DNA of 64,000 nucleotides from Prionace glauca (taxonomy: Eukaryota; Chordata; Chondrichthyes; Carcharhiniformes; Carcharhinidae), in NCBI GenBank assembly GCA_037974335.1, contig CM075724.1, positions 63,080,470-63,144,469 of the forward strand. The letters are read 5' to 3'. Each line of letters starts with the position of its first letter. The first letter of the stretch is position 1. The notes under the pieces are model-generated. The model was not told where the DNA came from and made no database searches. It saw only the letters and a list, made by a program, of their open reading frames with translations. The translations under genes were made by a program, and so were the position numbers. Positions 22,130 to 34,330 of this stretch are shown here, in pieces.

Positions 22130-23720
22130 CGAGGGCTCCTCAGGGAACAGTAGTAAATATCAGCACATATTTCCTTTGCCAAAAGGACCAAAACTGTCCA
22201 CAGTATTCCCGTTGTTGCCTGCCTGGTGTTTTGCGTGGTTTTAGCAAAACTTCCCTATTTCACGTACAATTCATTTGAAATAAAGTGCAACAATCCATTT
22301 GCCTTCCCTATCACTTCCTGAATATTCAGGCAAGCTTTTTGTGATTTATGCCCGGGGACACCCAAATCCCTCTGGGTTGCAGCTTTCTTCAGTCTTTCTC
22401 CACTTAAACAACATAAGAATGTAAGAACACAAGAAATAGGAGCAGGAGCAAGCCATCTAGCCCTTCGAGCCTGTCCCGCCCTTCAATAAGATCATGGCTG
22501 ATCTGAAATGGATCAGTTCCACGTTCCCGCTTTCTCCCCATAGCCCTTAATTCCCTTGTCTATCAAAAACCTATCTACCCGTGACTTAAATATATTTAGC
22601 GAGGAAACCTCCACCACTTCAACGTACAGAGAATTCCAGAGATTCACCACCCTTTGAATGAAGAAGTTCTTCCTCAACTCTGATCTAAACTGCCCCCCTC
22701 CCCACTTATCTTGAGGCTGTGTCCTCTAGTCCTGCTATCCTTTCTAAGCGGGAAGAATCTCTCTACCTCTACCCTATCCATCCCCTTCATTATCTTATAC
22801 GTCTCTATAAGATCCCCCCTCATCTTCGTAAACTCCAACGAGTACAGACCCAGTCTATTTATTCTCTATAATCAATATTCAGCTCCTTTATTCTTCCTGC
22901 TAACGTGCATAAATTCCCATCCTCCTACATTGTATGCTAAATGTTTGCCCACTCACTTAAGCTATCTGTGTCCTCTGTAGACTATTTGTGTCATCCACAA
23001 CACTTGTCTTTCCATCTATTTTGTGTCATTAGCAAATTTGGTAATTGGACAATTACTTTGCTCATTCACGTCACTGATATATATTGTAAATAATTGTGGC
23101 CCCAGCACTGATTCCTGTGACACTCCACCAGTTATATGTTGCCATCCTGAAAATGTCCTTCTAATTCCAAAACACTATCTTCCCGTAGGTTGCCGCCCCT
23201 CTATCCATGCTCATCTACTTGCTCGACACAATGGAATCTTACCATATGACATAGCCTTTTGTGCAACATCTTATCAAATGGTTTTTGTAAATTCAAGTAT
23301 ACTACATCTAAAGGTCCCTCTTTATTAATCCTGCTCATTATCACCTCGAAGAATTTTAATTATTTTTTCAGGAATATCTTCCTTTCACAAAGTCATAACT
23401 GACTCTGCTTTATTATGGTATGCTTCCCTAAACCCCCTGCTAAAACATACTTTATGATACGCTCTAACATTGTCCCAATAACAAATATTAAGCTAACTAA
23501 CGTATACTCATCTGATTTTCTCCACCTTCCTTTTTGAATGGTGTCACATTGGCAGTTTTTCGATCCTCAGGGAAAGTTCCAGAACGTAAGGTCTTGGAAA
23601 CTTGCAATCAATGCACTTACTGTCGCTACTTCCTTTAAAATCCTAGGATGCAACCAATCAGGTTGTGTGATCGTCTTATCTCGAAGATCGAGTAATATCA
23701 CTTTCCTATCAATTCAAATT
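22130..23720 (-). mobile_element. Old CR1-like LINE, split by a family-A-like copy
   Basis: The first part (22130-22400) carries the decayed RT C-terminus, with plus-strand cues CACCCAAATCCCTCTGGGTTG and GTCTTTCTCCACTTAAACAA. The sequence resumes at about 22868 (TCAGCTCCTTTATTCTTCCT, then TGTCATTAGCAAATTTGG, the FADD region) and goes back to the LPGG/KSPGPDG region near 23690. Many stops and indels; clearly older than the copy inserted in it. Confidence 0.72.
22405..22867 (-). mobile_element. Family-A-like LINE 3' end inserted in an older LINE
   Basis: Starts with the 8-bp tail units (AACATAAGAATGTAAGAAC) and the family 3' UTR (GAGCCTGTCCCGCCCTTCAATAAG) and covers the C-terminal coding end. 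It is more diverged than A1-A4. It has CCCCCCTCCCC at the C-run site that varies among copies. Confidence 0.82.
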
Positions 23721-23754
23721 GCCCAAAACTATATCAAAAATATATTTCGTGGTA

Positions 23755-23840
23755 CTCAGGTGTCAACAAATGATATAATTCATACATGATCTGGAAACAT
23801 TCTCCATCGTCTGGATTGAAACGAATAGAGAACTGATTGT
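23755..23840. repeat. Block paralogous to 45660-45745
   Basis: Shares GGTGTCAA, AATTCAT, ACATGAT and TCGTCTGGATTGAAA in the same order and spacing with 45660-45745. Roughly three quarters of positions match by eye. Origin unknown: an old duplication or an unnamed repeat. Confidence 0.5.
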
Positions 23841-24019
23841 AGCGTTATTCTTATTTGTAGGGTTGCAATGCAGTTCATTCTTAAAGGAATGTAAAAGTGA
23901 TTATGTGGCTGTACGAACTTGTATACTTGCCTACGTTGAACAATTACAAACGTTTTCAAGAAGACGCATTTGCAATATGAATTCTTCTGCCATGACATAT
24001 TTTAAAATGTTCATGGCGA

Positions 24020-25835
24020 AACCACGGATTTGTTATGGTACAAGAGACCATTTGTCTCATCGTATCTGCGTCAGATCTAAAAATGAGCCCCATGCTTGAG
24101 TGCAATTCACCTGCATTTGCCTCCTAGCTCTGGATTTTTTCTATTCAAATAATTACCTAATGCTTTTTCGAATGCCTCTGTTGAATCGACATCCACCTCA
24201 CTTCCAGGCAGCGCATTCCAGACCAGAAAGCATTGATTTTCTGAAGAGATATTTTCTCACATCACATTTGGTTCTTTTGAAAAATGCTTTAAATCTGTGC
24301 CCTCTCGTTACTGATCCTTTTACGAACAGGAACAGTTTGGCTCTATTTACACTGTACAGCCCTCTCATGATTTTGAACATCTCTATTAAATTTCCTCTGA
24401 CCTGCATTCTCTCCAAGGAGAACAATCATACCCGCTCACATCTGTCCTCATAACTGATGTTTCTCTCTCTTCAGACATTCTTGTAAACCTTTTCTGCGCT
24501 CTCCAGTGCATTCATACTGTTCCCATAATGTGGCAGCCAGAACTGTATAGAATTTTCCAGCTGAGATCTAATTAGTGTCAGTTTAACCTCCTTGTATACG
24601 TACTCCAAGCACGTATTAATCGAGTTCAGAATACTGTATGCTTTAGTAAATGTTCTCTCCACCTTTCCTAACGATCTATTCATATATGCGCACAGGTTGA
24701 TCTCCTCCTGCATCCCTTTAAGAATTTTACCCTTTACTTCATTTTGTCTCTCCATGCTCCTCCGACAAAAATGCATCCCCTCACATTTCTCCACACTTAA
24801 TGTTATCCACCATTTATCTACCCATTCCAGCAATTTATCTGAAATTTTCCACTACTCTTTGATTTGATTTGATTTATTATTGTCACATGTATTAGCAGAC
24901 AGTGAATGGCTTTGTTTCTTGTTCCTTGCGCGCTATACAGACAGAGAATATCGTTCGTGGAGAAGGAAACGAAAGAGTGCAAAATGTAATGTTATAGTCA
25001 TAGCTAGGGTGTAGAGAAAGATCAACTTAATGCAAGGTACGTCCATTCAAACGTCCGATAGCAGAGGGAAGAAGCTGTTTTTGAGTTGTTTGATACTGAC
25101 CTCAGACTTTTCTATCTTTTTCCCGACGAAAGAAGGTGGAAGAGAGAACGTCCAGAATGCGTGGGGCCCCTGATTACGCTGGCTGCTTTGCGGAGGCAGG
25201 GGGAAGCGTAGACAGAGTGTACTCATCACAGTTTACAATAATTATGGTTTTGTATCATCTGCAAACTTTGGGATGATCCCCTGACACCAGGGTCTGGATA
25301 ATTAATATTTCTCAGGGAATGCAAGTCTCTTAATAGCAACACCTGGGAAACACAACTATAAACTTTTCTTCAGTCCGAAAAATATCCATTAACAATTACA
25401 TTTTGCTTACTATTATTCAACCAATTTTGTATAGCCGCTATAACTCTCCCTTTTATTCCATGAGCTATAACTTTTCCCACAAGTGTGTTGTATGGCTCTG
25501 TATCAAATACCTTCTGAAAATCCATTTATACGAAAGCAACACCATTGCACTCATTGATCCTTTCTGTTATTCCTCACCCCACCCCTTCCCTCAAAAAACT
25601 CCAGCAAGTTAGTTTCGCATGACTTCCTCTTTCGAAATCTATTTTGGATCTTCCTAACAGCGCACATGTGTTCCAACGGACTACCAATTTTATCCCGAAA
25701 AATCGTTTCTAGAAGCTTGCTCATTACGAATGTTAGCAATTATTGACTGGCCAATAATTGCTGGGGTTATTTTTACAATCTTTTTTGAACAAGTGCATAA
25801 CATTGCCAATTCTCTGTCCGCTGACACCACCTCTG
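24020..25835 (-). mobile_element. Old CR1-like LINE, split by an L2 tail
   Basis: The 3' end at the left shows a decayed GCCATTCGGCCCATCG-like block (24045-24070). Then come the C-terminus (MFSLERMQVRGNLIEMFKI, PQLENSIQFWLPHYG relatives) and, after the L2 insertion at 24858-25228, the RT from the SxFADDxK region back to LLEFFE and the motif near 25800. Many disruptions. Confidence 0.75.
24858..25228 (-). mobile_element. L2-type LINE 3' tail inserted in old LINE
   Basis: Reads in sense (minus) from a C-terminal coding remnant (KQLKNSFFPLLSDV) to the typical L2 end, ACATGTGACAATAATAAATC followed by short AAATC units at 24858. Same family as 31146-31399 and 54174-54870. Confidence 0.85.
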
Positions 25836-25841
25836 ACACAA

Positions 25842-26110
25842 TAAAAAGTCTGACAACACCAGGTTTTAGTCCAACCGATTTATTTGATAATACTCACAAG
25901 CTTTCGAGGGAACTGCCTCTTCGTCAGGTGAATGGAGACTTCTGGCCTCAGACAGAGCATATAAAGCACAGACAGTTTAGAGATTACTGATTAAAATGCG
26001 AATCCTTACACCTAACCTGCTATTCAAGACCTGAAGTGGCTGACAATGTGAGTGGAAGGAGCACTGATCACAGGTTACAGAGATGTGTATTGCCTCCAGA
26101 CAGTACAGTA
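25842..26110 (+). repeat. Unclassified interspersed repeat (AAAGTCTGACAACACC type)
   Basis: Begins AAAAAGTCTGACAACACCAG, then GTCCAACCGATTTATTTG and CACAAGCTTTCGAGGGAAC, then CTTCGTCAGGTGAATGGAG. This string is widespread in elasmobranch DNA. Its class is not clear to me and the right border is approximate. Confidence 0.6.
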
Positions 26111-26840
26111 AGTGAGGTTTTGCAAGCCCAGGCAAGCTGAGGTCTCACCAAAATGCTATACAACTCCAAGATTACTTTTCTATTTTTGTAATCTATGCCT
26201 CGATTGATAAAGGCAAGTGTTCCATATGCATTTTCACCACCTTATTAGTATGCCCTTCCGGCTCCAGACATCTGTGGATAAAAACGCCAAGGTCCCTTCA
26301 TTCCACAGAACATCCAAGCGTCGAACATTTATTGAATGCTTCCTTATCAAATTACTCTTTCTGACGTGTATCCCCTTTCACTTTTCAGGGTTAAAATCCA
26401 TCTGCCACTTATCTGCCCATTTGATAACTCCATTTATAAATTCTTATAGGTAGTTAACGTCGCTGTTAACCACCTGAAAAATCTTTGTGTCATCTGCAAC
26501 TTATTAATGCTTCCGCACAAAGTCATCTATGCCATTTCCAAAAACGACAGGTAATATAGAATCCAACACGAATCCCTGTGGTATGCAAATCGACTATGGT
26601 TTCCAGTCACTAAAGCAGCCTTCTGCCATCTCTCTCTCATACAGTAGAACCGATTCTGAATCCACTTTATCAAATTGTCCTGTATCCCATGTGTATTTAC
26701 CTTCTTTACAAATCTCCCATGTGGAACATGGTCAAAGGTTTTGCTGAAATCCATTTTAACGACGTCGACAACACTACCTGCGTGCACACACCTGGTAACC
26801 GCCTCAAAAAATTCAATCAAATTTGTTAGGCATGATTCCG

Positions 26841-26853
26841 CCCCCCCCCCCCC
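26841..26853. repeat. Poly-C tract
   Basis: Thirteen C followed by a C-rich stretch, inside LINE D coding sequence. Confidence 0.95.
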
Positions 26854-27144
26854 ACACCCCCAACACCCCGTGCCCCAACGAAGCAGCAATGACTATCCAA
26901 GTGGACATGGATGCTATCCTTCAGAATTTTCTCTAAAGGTTTCCCTTCACTGACAGTTAGTTATTTGAATTATTTCACCAACCCTTCTTAAAGAGTGGAA
27001 CAGCATTCGCTGTTCTCCAGTCATCTAACAACTCCTCGTGGCCAGAAAGGAATGGAAAATTTGGGTCAGAACTCCTGCAATCTCCTCCCTTCTCTCCCAG
27101 AGCAGCCTAAGGCACAATCCATCGGGATCTGGAGCTTTATTCAT

Positions 27145-29689
27145 AAGAACATAAGAACATAAGAAATAGGAGCAGGAGTAGGCCATCTAGCCCTTCGAGC
27201 CTGCCCCGCCATTCAATAAGATCATGGCTGATCTGTCGTGGCTCAGTTCCACCTTCCCGCCCTCTCCCCACAACCCTTAATCCCTTCTCTTATCAAAAAC
27301 CCATCAACCCGCTTCTTAAAAATATTTAGCGAGGCAGCCTCCACCATTTCAACGGGCAGAGAATTCCAGAGATTCACCAGCCTTTGAGTGAAGAAGTTCC
27401 TCCTCAACTCTGTTCTAAACTGTCTCCCCTTTATCTTGAGGCTGTGCCCCGTAGTCCTACTGTCTTTTTTGAGCGGAAAGAGTCACTCCACCTCTATCCT
27501 ATCCATCCCATTCAGCATCTTATACGTCTCAATGAGATCTCCCCTCATTCTTCTAAACTCTAACGAGTACAAGCCTAGTTTATTCAGCCTCTCCTCATAG
27601 CTCAATCCCCTCAACTCCGGTATCAGCCTAGTAAACCTCCTCTGCACTCCCTCCAGGGCCAAAATATCCTTGCGCAGGTGCGGCACCCAAAACTGCACAC
27701 AGTACTCCAGCTGCGGCCTCACCAATGCCCTCTCCAGCTGCAGCTAGACCTCCCTACTTTTATATTCAATCCCCCTCGCTATGAAGGCCAGCATCCCATT
27801 CGCCTTCCTGACCACCTGCTGCACCTGCAAGCTGGGTTTTTGCGACTCATGCACAAGGACCCTGAGGTCCCTCTGCACCGTCGCCTGCTGCAGTTTTTCG
27901 CCACGTAAGTAATAGTCCTTCCTACCATTATTCCTACCAAAGTGGACCACCTCACACTTGCCAACATTAAATTCCATTTGCCATTTCCTGGCCCATTCGC
28001 CCAGCCTATCTAGATCCTTCTGCAGACTCTCCACACCCTCCGCACAATTTCCCTTTCCCCCAATCTTGGTGTCATCAGCAAATTTCGACACCCTGCACTC
28101 GGTTCCCTCCTCCAGATCATCTATATAAATGGTAAATATCTGAGGCCCCAGCACCGACCCCTGGGGCACCCCACTAGTCACCAACCGCCAATCCGAATAG
28201 CACCCATTGATCCCCACTCTCTGCCTCCTATTTGACAACCAATCCTCTATCCACGCTAACACCCTACCCCCAACTCCATGTCCCCTGACCTTCTGCAATA
28301 ACCTCTTGTGAGGTACCTTGTCAAACGCCTTCTGAAAATCCAGAAAGACCACATCCACCGGCTCTCCTCTATCCACTGCATTAGACACATCCTCATAGAA
28401 CTCCAGTAAATTTGTCACACACGACTTCCCTTTAATGAAACCGTGTTGTGTCCGCCCTATCAAGCAATTCCCCTCAAGATGCCTCGCTATTTCCTCCTTA
28501 ATGACGGATTCTAACATTTTACCTACCACAGACGTTAAACTAACCGGCCTATAATTCCCCGCCTTCTTAAACAACGGCGTAACATTAGCCGTTTTCCAAT
28601 CTTCCGGCACTACCCCGGAATCTAGCGACGTCTGGAAAAAAACCACCAAGGCATCCACTATCACCTCCGCCATTTCTTTCAGAACCCTCGGATGCATTCC
28701 ATCCGGTCCTGGGGACTTGTCCACAATCAGCCCCTCCAGTCTGTCGAGCACCACCTCTCTAGTAACAGTAATGTCATTAAGACCCTCCATTCCTACCACC
28801 TTTCCATCGCTAACAACCGGCAAATTATTCACGTCCTCCACCATGAAGACAGAAACAAAAAAGTTATTCAAGACCTTAGCCATATCCCCATCCTCTACCA
28901 CTAGCTCCCCTTTCTCATCCTCTAAAGGACCAACGTTCACCCTAGCCAGCCTCTTCATTTTTATATATTTATAAAAACTCTTGCTATCCTTCTTTATATT
29001 AAGTGCTAGCCCAGCCTCATAGCTTCTCCTACCCTCCTTTATCAACTTCTTTGTCAATCTTTGTTGACATTTAAACCTTTCCCAATCCTCTTCTCGCCCA
29101 CTGCTCTTAGCTACTCTAAATTCCTCCGCTTTTAATTTAACACTTTCCTTCACCTCCTTCGTTATCCACGGCTTATTACCTCTCCTCCTACTGTCCTTTT
29201 TAACCATCGGAATAAATTTCTGCTGAGCACCAAGAAAGATCTCCTTAAAGATCCTCCACTGCTCCTCAGCAGACCTACCTTCCAACGCACTCCCCCAGTC
29301 CACATTCGCCAATTCTTCTCTCATCCTACTATACTCCCCTCTATTCAAACAAAGGACGCGTGTCCGGGAACCCACTTTCTCCTCCTCCATCTGCACCAGA
29401 AACTCCACCATACAATGATCACTCTCTCCAAGAGGATTCTTCACCGCAAGGTCCCTAATTCTACCCGCCTCATTACATAGCACCAGATCCAAGATAGCTC
29501 GCTCCCTCGTCGGCTCCAACACACACTGTTCAAGGAAATTATCCCTCCAGCATTCCAAGAACTCCTCCTCGAGCCCACCTCGTCCAACATGGGTCGACCA
29601 ATCAATATGCAGATTGAAATCTCCCATAACTACTGCCGTCCCATTCCTGCACGCTGCACTTATTTGCGTGTTAACAGCGTAACACATAT
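27145..29689 (-). mobile_element. CR1-like LINE family A, copy A4, inserted in LINE D
   Basis: 2.5 kb. Tail of ATAAGAAC units at 27146-27170, C-terminus, full RT and most of the endonuclease (VVMGDFNLHIDW, GESDHCMVEF). One frame stays open for about 640 codons from 29687 to 27744, where a TAG interrupts SREVLLQLYRAL. After the stop the C-terminus continues in frame. Motifs A, B and C of the RT are present. A 14-bp string (ATTTGCGTGTTAA) is repeated across the 5' junction at 29665 and 29687. Confidence 0.92.
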
Positions 29690-30576
29690 TTGCGTGTTAA
29701 TATTCTCTTTCAAGGCTGCCATCACTTCCATTACCTTGTCCTTCCCGATGTCAATTTCCTCAGGAACCTCACAGTCCCTTTCCCTGCATCCCATACCATC
29801 GACCTGTGTCTTGTATGACAATGGATTCATTCAAACTTTACCAATTTCCTTTGATGCCACCTACGGATTTCCCTCTTGGTCCCTAATGGGCCCCACGCCT
29901 TCCCTCATTTACATCTTCCAATTGATATTATAAGAGGATATCCTGAGATTTTCTCTTCTTTTACCAGACTGAAATTTCCCATACCCACTTTATGCTTTCC
30001 TAATTTCTTCCGTAAACTCCATCCTGCACTTCCTGTACCTCACTAATGCTTCCACTGTTTTGCTACCCTTTTACTTTTTAAAAAGGCTTTCTTTTCCTTC
30101 TCATTGTATTGTGAATATCTCTGGTCATCCATGGTTCTCTTGGTTTCTTTATGCCTTCCTATCACTCGAGGGGGAACATGCAGGACGTGCACCCTTCCCA
30201 TTTCATTTTTGAATGCCTCTCCCCCTCCCCCATCGCATTGTTCTTCAGAAGATTTTGTCATTAGCAGTTGTTCCCAATCTATATTGGCCAGATCCTGAAT
30301 TATTTTATTAAATTCCGCTCTCCCCAATCTAAAGCCTTTTTTTCAGCTTATTTCCTTGTCCATAACAAGTTTGAATTGTACCATGTTGTGACCGTTATCA
30401 ATAAAATGCTCCCTCACCAGTTCCTCAACCTCTTATTTGGCTTTATTCCACATAATTGGGTCCAGCATCGATCGTTCCCTTGTTGGACCCTTTACATATT
30501 GATCTGCAAAGTTCTCCTGCACATATTTCAAGTAGTCTATTTCATCCAAGCCCTTAACTCTATGTATATTCCATTT

Positions 30577-30872
30577 AATGGTTGCTACGAGAGGACACAG
30601 GTTTAAGGTGCTGGGGAGAAGGTACAGAGGAGATATCAGTAGTAAGTTTTTCATTCAGAGGGTGGTGGGAAAGTGGAATCGGCTGCCGTCTGTGGTGGTG
30701 GAGGCAAATTCGATACGGTCTTTCAAGACACTTCTGGATGAGTACATGGGACTTAATAGAATTAAGGGTTATAGGTAAGCCTAGTATGCATGGAAAACAT
30801 CGATACAACTTGTGTGCCAAAGTGCCTGTTTGTGCTGTAGTTTTTCTATGTTCTAATGTTGGGAAAGTTGAA
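30577..30872 (+). mobile_element. CR1-like LINE 3' end, family C, copy C2, inserted in LINE D
   Basis: Plus-oriented, from ACGAGAGGACACAGGTTTAA (TRGHRFKVLGRRYR) through VVGKWNRLPSVVVEA and LLDEYMG to a TTTCTATGTTCTAATG end. Sequence of LINE D continues on both sides. Same family as 2974-3340. Confidence 0.85.
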
Positions 30873-31145
30873 ACCATCTAATATAATAATCATATTGATA
30901 CTGTTTTACACACATCTGCAAACTTGAACACATATTTTTTACTCAACATCCCTGTTTTATTCTTAAGCTCTACCCACAAAGTTTCATCAGATTCCCTTTC
31001 CAAAATTGATTCCTTAGTTAATCATGCAATGCCTCTTCCTCTTTTATCTCCTCCTCTGTCCTGTCTGACGACGCTATATCCTAGATGTTGAGTTGCCTAT
31101 CGTGCCCTTCCTTCAACCATGTCCCTGTGATGGCAACTATATCAC

Positions 31146-31399
31146 ATTATGTACATACCAATCAATTCAACCGAATCAACCGATTCAAGAACAGTAACTT
31201 TCCTGCTGCCATCAGACCTTTGAATGGGGCCTATCTCATACTGAGTTGATCATTAGCTATATCCTAGCCATGACTGTAACACCACATTCTGTGCCCTCTC
31301 CTTTCCTTCTTTATATATGGTATGCTTTACTTGTATAGCATGCAACAAACAATACTTTTCACTATATAATAATACACATAACAATAATAAATCAAATCA
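31146..31399 (+). mobile_element. L2-type LINE 3' tail inserted in LINE D
   Basis: Plus-oriented L2 end: CTGCTGCCATCAGACCTTTG, then CACCACATTCTGTGCCCTC, then GCAACAAACAATACTTTTC, ending ACAATAATAAATCAAATC. Confidence 0.85.
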
Positions 31400-31579
31400 A
31401 AGATATCAACTTCAATTCATTTTTACCTGCAATTCTCCTGGCGTTAAAGTCGAGACCAGCCAACCTGTTCTTACTCCCTTGAAACTTAAAACAGCTGCAA
31501 ACCCTCTGACTTGATTGTTTTACTGTATGATTTGGTGCCCTTATTCTGTGCCGTCCCCCCACCACCGCCATCCACCCCG

Positions 31580-31599
31580 CCCCCCCCCCCCCCCCCCCC
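31580..31599. repeat. Poly-C tract
   Basis: Twenty C in a row within a longer C-rich stretch (31545-31620), located between ORF2-side and ORF1-side sequence of LINE D. A3 has a C-run at the same place between its ORFs. Confidence 0.95.
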
Positions 31600-31626
31600 G
31601 GCTCCGCGCACCCTTACCCCGCCATG

Positions 31627-31842
31627 TTAATTTAAATTCCGCCCAACAGCATTAGTAAGAATGTTAGTTCCAATCTGATTCAGATATAGAACGCTCTCTT
31701 CTACAGGTCGCATCTTCCCCAGAAATTGTCCCAGTGATCCAGGAGTCTGAAACCTTCCTTCTGCACCAACTCTTAAGCCACGCATTAATCTGCACCATCC
31801 GACTATTTCTGTGATTGCTAGTACATGGCATTCGGATTTCAA
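31627..31842 (-). pseudogene. LINE D ORF1 esterase remnant
   Basis: The minus frame reads RLMRGLRVGAEGRF, then LNQIGTNILTNAV, matching WLRDWCGRNGF and LNHAGTRVLANRV of the A3 ORF1 esterase. The final His of the block is replaced by Gln. The remnant ends at the B3 insertion. Confidence 0.65.
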
Positions 31843-31886
31843 CTGGAGATTTCCTGCTTTTTAAATCTAATGCCGAACTTCCTGAA

Positions 31887-32619
31887 TATTTTCAGGACGA
31901 GAGGTCATCATTTAAGGGTGAGGGGGGAGAGGTATAATTTGGAGGTGAGAAGAAGGTTCTTTACGCAGAGAGTTGTGGGTGTCTGGAACGCGCTACCGAG
32001 TAGGGTGGGGGAGGCAGGAACGTTGGACTCGTTTAAGATGCAGTTAGATAGGCACATGAGTGAATCGAGAATGGAGGGATATGGTAGGGGATATTAAATA
32101 GGGTTAAACCTCGGGAGACAGCGGAAAGGCAGGCTGTAAGATTAATATTTTTGACTTTATTCCACAGGTGGAGGTCCACCTCGTATCAAACGAGGGGAAT
32201 TCACGCGGCGGGTCGTGCCTGGGCTGCTCTTGGAAGTTCCAGGAGTAGCCTAGTACTTCATGTCGGTGTGTGTGTTTGATCCTGGACCGGTAGATGGGCG
32301 CCGCAACAGCTCAGTGACTAGCACTGCTGGCTGTGCAGGCACATGGATTTGGGCCTGTGTCTGTGGGAGTTTGCGCATTCTCCTGTGGTTGCGTGGGTTT
32401 CCTCCGGGCGCTCCGGTTTCCTCCCACATCCCAAAAATGTGCTCTCAGGCTAATCGGTTTTTACTAAATTGACACTATTTCTTCCCTGAATCTGACTGAG
32501 TAGGGTTCCATTCATAGATATGCAGGGTAGAATAGGTGTAGGGTGATGTGGCGGCGCGGACTTGTTGGGCCGAAGGGCCTGTTTCCCGTGCTGGATTGTT
32601 CTTTGTTCTTTGTTATTTG
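31887..32619 (+). mobile_element. CR1-like LINE family B, copy B3, inserted in LINE D
   Basis: 5'-truncated. The C-terminal frame reads TRGHHLRVRGERYNLEVRRR, FFTQRVVGVWNALPSRVGEA and SESRMEGYGRGY. The 3' UTR holds a SINE-like segment (GTTTGCGCATTCTCCTG, GGGCGCTCCGGTTTCCTCCC at about 32405-32430) and then GGGCCGAAGGGCCTGTTTCC with a TTCTTTG tail. Matches B1 and B2 throughout. Confidence 0.9.
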
Positions 32620-33315
32620 TTGAAAGGCCTCACCCCTCTTTCTATTATTGGTACCAATATATACCATGACCTCGGCCTAATCACTCTCCCCCTTCAATAC
32701 ACACTGTAGCCGTTCAGTAACATCACGGACCCTAGCATTACAAAGGCCAGCTATCATCCTAGAGTCACGTTGATGGATACAGTAGCGCCTATCTCTCACC
32801 CAATTATATAATCCCCTATTACCATTGCGCTGCTACTCGCCCTTCCCCCTCTTATACAGATAGGCTGTTTGTGGTCCCAGAAGCTTCGCTCTGCCAACAC
32901 CGCCTGGAGGAACCAGCGTCCCCATCAGGCTCTGAAATAGAGTACCGATTTGCAAGCAAGTCATCAGGGGACTCCTGAACTACCGTTCTACATCTCTTGG
33001 ACTGCCTGATGGTCATCCTTCCTTCCTCAAATTCCTTCAGCTGCATTGCAAACACCTTCCTAAATGTGCTATCCACGATGTTCTAAGATTCCCGGGTGCT
33101 CCACCTTGTCTCCAGCTTCGGCTCCAGCTCCGAAACCCGAGCTTCAAGGACCTGCAGCTGCTCTCTTTTTAGCACACATGCCGGCCCCGGGCACTGGAAA
33201 TGTGCCCGGCCTCCCACATGGAGTAAGAAGAGCAAACCACTGCTCTGAGCTCTGTCACATTGCAGAGATTGCTTTGGAAAGGTGCTCTTACATTGGAAGA
33301 AATTAAATGCATACC

Positions 33316-33639
33316 CATTATTCAAAGAGAAAACACTGAATAAGAAACAAGTTAACCTGACCTCAGGAATGGGGAAAAGACATGCTAACAGAGGAAGTAG
33401 AAACTTAGGCAGAGCTCATTCCGATTTATGAAACCAGCATTGTGTTTGACGAGTTCATCAGATAGTTGTAGGTTGTAACCGCTAAGACAAATGAGGGATA
33501 ATTAATGGCTCTGGTAAAGTTGAACATTCAAAAACAAAATAGCCCATATGTGCCAGATGATAAGCCATCACACTGTGCGACTTTGGAAGGGCGTACTGAA
33601 TGAACGTGGCTGAAAGATGTATCAGTAGAGAGGAAAGAG
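33316..33639. other. Boundary region, nothing recognised
   Basis: Lies between LINE D and the first copy of the segmental duplication. No feature seen. Confidence 0.4.
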
Positions 33640-34171
33640 AGTTTATAAATATATTGGCCATTTTGGGTTGACAGGCTATAACTAAAATAACACCATAAGA
33701 ATCATCGCTTGCGCTTGGCGATTTACAATATATGTGATCAATAGAAATGTCTAGGTTCAATGCAATGATCCTTTTTAGGCGGTGGAATGTTACATGGCGA
33801 GGTAAACTGCGAGAAGGGCGCCAAAAACATTGCGAAGGAATATAAGCTGAAGTGAGTGCTGAAGAAAATTGCGGATGAGAAGCAATGTTTGGAAAAGTGA
33901 AGCTATTCATGTTGCAAGGAACAAAAAACGAAAACCATAGTATGTTTTAAACCTGAGGGAATCAGAAACGCTCCAATTTCAAAGGACTTGGGCGTCATTT
34001 TGCCCCAATGACCGAATGCTAACGTTCACTACGGGAAAGCAAGAAACATGCTGATCGTTATTGCGATTGGATTGTAGTATACGTGAAAATTACGCAATCA
34101 TTTTCGACAGCTTCGTCAGATACCTTCCTTCCATCATAGGGTCAGCAGTGAGGATGTTCACTGATAATCTG

Positions 34172-34330
34172 GGGGACTCTGGTGTCGTAGAACTGTCATT
34201 GGTTTGTGATCCAGAACCCTGGACCAATTCTCTGGAGACATGGGTTTTGATCCCTCCACAGTTTCAATTCATAAATGAATGTGGAATTGTAAAACTAGCC
34301 TTAGCAATGCTGGAGATGGTTCTTACCTAA
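34172..34330 (+). repeat. SINE type II variant, head part
   Basis: Decayed tRNA-like head (GACTCTGGTGTCGTAGAAC, CCAGAACCCTGGACCAATTC, GGGTTTTGATCCCTCC) followed by the start of the body (AATTCATAAATGAATG). Absent from the matching place in duplication copy 2. Confidence 0.6.

Larger units (their letters stand above)
26115..33315 (-). mobile_element. Ancient near-full-length CR1-like LINE (D) broken by four later insertions
   Basis: Its own sequence lies at 26115-27144 (C-terminus and RT; WIQNRFY, SKTFDHVPHGRFV), 29690-30576 (RT start, linker TMDDQRY), 30873-31145 (endonuclease part), 31400-31886 (upstream linker and ORF1 esterase end) and 32620-33315 (ORF1 N-terminal part with a coiled-coil-like LKREQLQVLEARVSELEPKL). 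The order is collinear with A3, which supports one element. About 3.4 kb of the span is inserted DNA. Heavily mutated, so it is the oldest layer. Confidence 0.75.
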
